This document shows positions 32,694 through 34,456 of a DNA stretch of 34,456 bases, one piece after another; position 1 is the first letter of the stretch, and each line of letters opens with the position of its first letter. A program made the position numbers and the translations under genes. Source of the DNA: Nanobdellota archaeon (GTDB lineage: Archaea > Nanobdellota > Nanobdellia > Woesearchaeales > GW2011-AR9). Location: contig JAUSJN010000034.1 in assembly GCA_030647325.1 (NCBI GenBank), positions 1 to 34,456 of the forward strand, given 5' to 3'. The notes beneath the pieces were generated by a model. It was given only the letters and a program-made list of their open reading frames with translations. It ran no database searches and had not been told where the DNA came from.

Positions 32694-33305
32694 ATGACCA
32701 AAGTAGAGGTATTTCCTACCCTTAAGGAAGCAGACGAAAAATTACTGATACATTTTTCCAGAAATAGGGATTTAGTCATCAGCATCTTCCATGAACTACA
32801 GGCCCGCGCCGAGGTCTACAAGCAAAGCGCTGACTTCCAGAAACTCCATCCAGAAGAGGAGGAGACTGGTTTTACAATTGAAGAGATTTTACTTCTCAGC
32901 AAAGGACTAGGCCGCGGAGAAACGGCGACCGCGCTGGTCAAATTATACTCCTTCGACCTTAACCTCTATGGTTTTGATCAGATGGTCTTTAATCCAAGTA
33001 ATATCCTCACTTTTGCTCCTTATGATTCCATAGATATATTAGCAGAAAATGTCCTTGAACAAGTTAAACAAGAGAAAAGCAAACATCTCGACTTTCGGGT
33101 CGAACCTGTTTTTTACACTGTACTCGAGCCCTTTAGCTACTCTGAGCAGGATAAATTGGAATCCCGAGAAGCTTTGGGCTACAAAGCATTCTCCCGGGAA
33201 GATAAGCTGATTTTTGATAAACATATAAATGACTATGTAGAGCGAGCGCTTACTTCGGCAGAGATCAAGAGATTTATCTCCGCCTATACTAAATTCTTAA
33301 ACTAA
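32694..33305 (+). CDS. Hypothetical protein, 203 aa
   Basis: I do not recognise this protein. It is soluble and mostly helical, with acidic segments (EADEKLLIHFSRNRDLVISIFHEL, HPEEEETGFTIEEILLLSKGLG) and a conserved-looking SYSEQDKLESREALGYKAFSREDK region near the C-terminus. No catalytic motif is evident. The frame is open from 32661, but the ATG at 32694 is preferred because a TATA box is centred 26 nt upstream of it. The gene starts about 130 nt from the divergent tRNA pair. A long structured non-coding stretch begins directly after its stop codon. Confidence 0.65.
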   Translation: MTKVEVFPTLKEADEKLLIHFSRNRDLVISIFHELQARAEVYKQSADFQKLHPEEEETGFTIEEILLLSKGLGRGETATALVKLYSFDLNLYGFDQMVFNPSNILTFAPYDSIDILAENVLEQVKQEKSKHLDFRVEPVFYTVLEPFSYSEQDKLESREALGYKAFSREDKLIFDKHINDYVERALTSAEIKRFISAYTKFLN

Positions 33306-33540
33306 ATGCCAGGGAACAGCTTTTTGAAACGCGGAGAATTCCACCACTTTATAGAGTGGTGGTTTGCAAGCAAACCACTTATCAATGTGTGGAATTCTTG
33401 CGTGCTCAAAATTAGGCTGGGTGGTGAGCGAAGCGAACATGCCATCGGTCCACTCGAAAACATAGTTTCCGGTGTGCCAGAGAAATAGCTGTTTCTCTGT
33501 GCATATTGACCGATGGTCCGCCCAGTCCTATTTTGACACA
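33306..33540. ncRNA. Candidate structured RNA or palindromic element of unknown family
   Basis: No convincing gene lies between 33306 and 33647, but strong pairings fill this part. GAATTCCAC (33336-33344) pairs with GTGGAATTC (33389-33397), extended by ACGC/GCGT. CCACCACT (33341-33348) pairs with AGTGGTGG (33355-33362). The stretch 33407-33424 pairs with 33518-33535 (about 17 bp with two bulges). GCCATCGGTC (33441-33450) pairs with GACCGATGGT (33508-33517), and AGAGAAA (33479-33485) with TTTCTCT (33492-33498). A minus-strand transcript could start from the symmetric TATA element at 33612-33627. I see no SRP or RNase P signature, so the family and strand remain open. Confidence 0.5.
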
Positions 33541-33587
33541 GCCACAGAAACAATAATCGTCAATCACTCACTCGGTTCGTTCGGACC

Positions 33588-33614
33588 CTGACTATTCCTT
33601 CATGGAACAGTCAG
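33588..33614. promoter_or_regulatory. Dyad next to the TATA box, candidate operator
   Basis: CTGACTATTCC (33588-33598) and GGAACAGTCAG (33604-33614) form an inverted repeat with one mismatch around a 5-nt centre. The right arm overlaps the left arm of the palindromic TATA element. A repressor bound here could block the basal factors. A terminator of an upstream transcript is the alternative. Confidence 0.45.
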
Positions 33615-33627
33615 ATTTAAATATCTG
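33612..33627. promoter_or_regulatory. Palindromic TATA element of the leader peptide-DAHP synthase unit
   Basis: CAGATTTAAATATCTG has 5-bp inverted arms around TTAAAT. TTTAAATA (33616-33623) is centred about 28 nt before the ATG at 33648, the same spacing as at other leaderless genes here. The symmetry means that it could also drive the minus strand. Confidence 0.65.
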
Positions 33628-33647
33628 TACTATTTTTGGGAGTAACT

Positions 33648-33725
33648 ATGGCTTGGGCTAGCGTTAAAGGAACTGAAATGAATGCTAGCTTTTTCTCTGC
33701 ATTTTATTTTTACTTTTATCTGTAA
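33648..33725 (+). CDS. Aromatic-rich leader peptide, 25 aa
   Basis: A short ORF with ATG at 33648 and TAA at 33723-33725 encodes MAWASVKGTEMNAS followed by FFSAFYFYFYL. Eight of the last eleven residues are Phe or Tyr, and a Trp is at position 3. The start lies 28 nt after the TATA centre, so the transcript probably begins at or next to the ATG. A GGGAG at 33638-33642 would lie upstream of that transcription start. The ORF ends at the base of a strong hairpin, and the DAHP synthase gene follows 111 nt later. This is the layout of the bacterial pheL, trpL and his attenuators, where ribosome stalling on codons for the end product controls downstream expression. Confidence 0.7.
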   Translation: MAWASVKGTEMNASFFSAFYFYFYL

Positions 33726-33788
33726 ATCCGGATTCGCTTCCCGGGTTTACGATGAATAAGTTTCATCACACCGGTTTTTCGCGAATCC
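33722..33788 (+). promoter_or_regulatory. Candidate attenuator: two mutually exclusive hairpins
   Basis: GTAAATCCGG (33722-33731) pairs with CCGGGTTTAC (33741-33750), one G-T pair. GGATTCGC (33730-33737) can pair instead with GCGAATCC (33781-33788), a perfect 8 bp. The loop side of the second option holds a small hairpin, GATGAA/TTCATC (33751-33767), and ends with CCGGTTTTT. The first hairpin includes the stop codon of the leader peptide, so a ribosome there would prevent it and allow the second. Confidence 0.6.
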
Positions 33789-33821
33789 CAACCAAAAGTG
33801 TAGAAGGAAGGCCAGTGAAAG

Positions 33822-33828
33822 AAGGAGG
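33822..33828 (+). promoter_or_regulatory. Shine-Dalgarno of the DAHP synthase gene
   Basis: AAGGAGG lies 8 nt before the ATG at 33837. Because most promoter-proximal genes here lack such a site, its presence marks an internal start on a mRNA with a long leader. GGCC on both sides (33810-33813 and 33827-33830) could pair and partly hide it. Confidence 0.75.
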
Positions 33829-33836
33829 CCCATAAC

Positions 33837-34456
33837 ATGTTAGGACTGGAAATAATGACTGAAGAACAACTGGAGACAAGAGCTGCTCAAGCGCAGGAAA
33901 ACGGATATTGGCTGGTAGCCAGGGAAAGATTTGATGAGTATAAAGATAATCTTAAAACCATGCGATTCACTATCGGCAGGGTAGAGATAGGGACAGCAAA
34001 ACCAGTGATCATCGCCGGGCCATGCACGGTTCATTCACGAGAACAGACTATAGAGACTGCCTTACAGGTGAAGGCAGGAGGCGCAGACCTGCTCCGCGGC
34101 GGCGCTTATAAGCCCAGAACATCACCGTATTCTTTTCAGGGTTTGGGGTTGGAAGGGTTGAAAATACTAGCCGAAGCAAGCGAACTAACTGGCCTTCCCA
34201 TTGTGAGCGAAGTGTTGGACCAATATAAGGTAGAAGAAGTTGGATTTTATGCTGAGGTGCTGCAGATTGGTGCTCGTAATATGCAGAACTTCGCCTTGCT
34301 TCAAGAGGTAGGAAAATACGCTGCAAAACATGATAAAGCAGTGCTACTGAAAACTGGTCCCAAGCCGAAACTTAAAGAAGTGTTATGCGCAGCAGAATAT
34401 CTGGCCCTAGAGTATGACCAGCAAGGAAAAAAACCTAAAATAATCCTCTGCGAACG
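33837..34456 (+). CDS. aroF: 3-deoxy-7-phosphoheptulonate (DAHP) synthase, partial at the window end
   Basis: The first 206 residues of a type I beta DAHP synthase, which condenses phosphoenolpyruvate and erythrose-4-phosphate in the first step of the shikimate pathway. Visible family blocks are [11 protein letters not shown] (about 57-67), [19 protein letters not shown] (86-104), LPIVSEVLD and [14 protein letters not shown]. The residues following RGGA and the FQGLG turn distinguish it from KDO-8-P synthase. Two differences from my memory of the consensus are GPC-TVHS in place of GPC-SVES and LLKTGPKPK in place of LLKRGMSAT. Expression is probably controlled by the aromatic leader peptide upstream. 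The 3' end lies outside the window. Confidence 0.93.
   Translation, partial: MLGLEIMTEEQLETRAAQAQENGYWLVARERFDEYKDNLKTMRFTIGRVEIGTAKPVIIAGPCTVHSREQTIETALQVKAGGADLLRGGAYKPRTSPYSFQGLGLEGLKILAEASELTGLPIVSEVLDQYKVEEVGFYAEVLQIGARNMQNFALLQEVGKYAAKHDKAVLLKTGPKPKLKEVLCAAEYLALEYDQQGKKPKIILCE

Noticed and set aside
33306-33540. SRP RNA or RNase P RNA
   Set aside because: I found neither the SRP helix 8 bases (GGAAG/AGCAGC-type) nor the RNase P GAGGAAAGTC and ACAGAAA core blocks in the folded region.
33306-33553. ORFs of 60 codons (plus) and 83 codons (minus) in the structured stretch
   Set aside because: Both strands are open only because the region is palindromic. Neither has a promoter at the usual distance, a Shine-Dalgarno or a recognisable protein pattern.
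1-34456. CRISPR array or complete insertion sequence
   Set aside because: No regularly spaced identical repeats and no transposase-like gene were seen on either strand.

Overview
The window looks like a chromosome segment of a DPANN archaeon, most like the Woesearchaeota/Pacearchaeota group. That placement is an inference from gene content and was not tested by search. Archaeal markers are ribosomal protein L15e, a NurA-like nuclease, tRNA genes with archaeal-type introns, and many genes with a TATA box centred about 26-30 nt before the start codon, the spacing expected of leaderless mRNAs. Two surface proteins also begin with the KRGQVTIF-type pilin-like N-terminus that I associate with these lineages.

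Layout. (1) 1-2345: an AT-rich left edge with the end of a DNA methyltransferase and an HsdS-like specificity subunit, a small Cys-rich ORF on the other strand, and small unknown genes separated by two related imperfect repeat blocks. (2) 2346-7178: a Lys/Glu-rich protein, an EamA transporter with an M14-like peptidase, a small 4-TM transporter, a four-CBS protein with an HPF-like tail, and a Cys-rich lipoprotein. (3) 7216-22047: two tandem two-gene modules on the minus strand with near-identical promoters. Each is a pilin-like anchored protein with a cadherin-like end whose 3' end overlaps a large secreted protein. One secreted protein has a caspase-like domain and a C-terminal EDIY repeat tail. 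The other is 3403 aa and carries kinase-like, HExxH metalloprotease-like, kinase-like and metalloprotease-like domains in that order, separated by a four-times repeated Cys-Gly-Ala hairpin. (4) 22100-28887: a small membrane protein, a secreted HExxH protein, L15e, a CcdA-centred membrane operon, CorA and a CPA2 antiporter. (5) 28957-32248: an L,D-transpeptidase, a PLD lipoprotein, a NurA-like nuclease and a NADAR protein. (6) 32323-32563: tandem tRNA-Thr(GGU) and tRNA-Leu(UAA) that together carry three insertions, two of them at non-canonical positions. (7) 32694-34456: an unknown gene, a highly structured non-coding stretch, and a DAHP synthase cut by the window end.

The most novel signal is upstream of the DAHP synthase. 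A 25-codon ORF begins where leaderless transcription is expected to start, and its last eleven residues are FFSAFYFYFYL. It is followed by two mutually exclusive hairpins and then by the strong Shine-Dalgarno of the first enzyme of aromatic amino-acid synthesis. This has the layout of a leader-peptide attenuator of the bacterial pheL type, in an archaeal context. The duplicated secreted kinase/protease/caspase-like locus is the second major item and could serve cell-cell interaction, although nothing in the sequence proves that.
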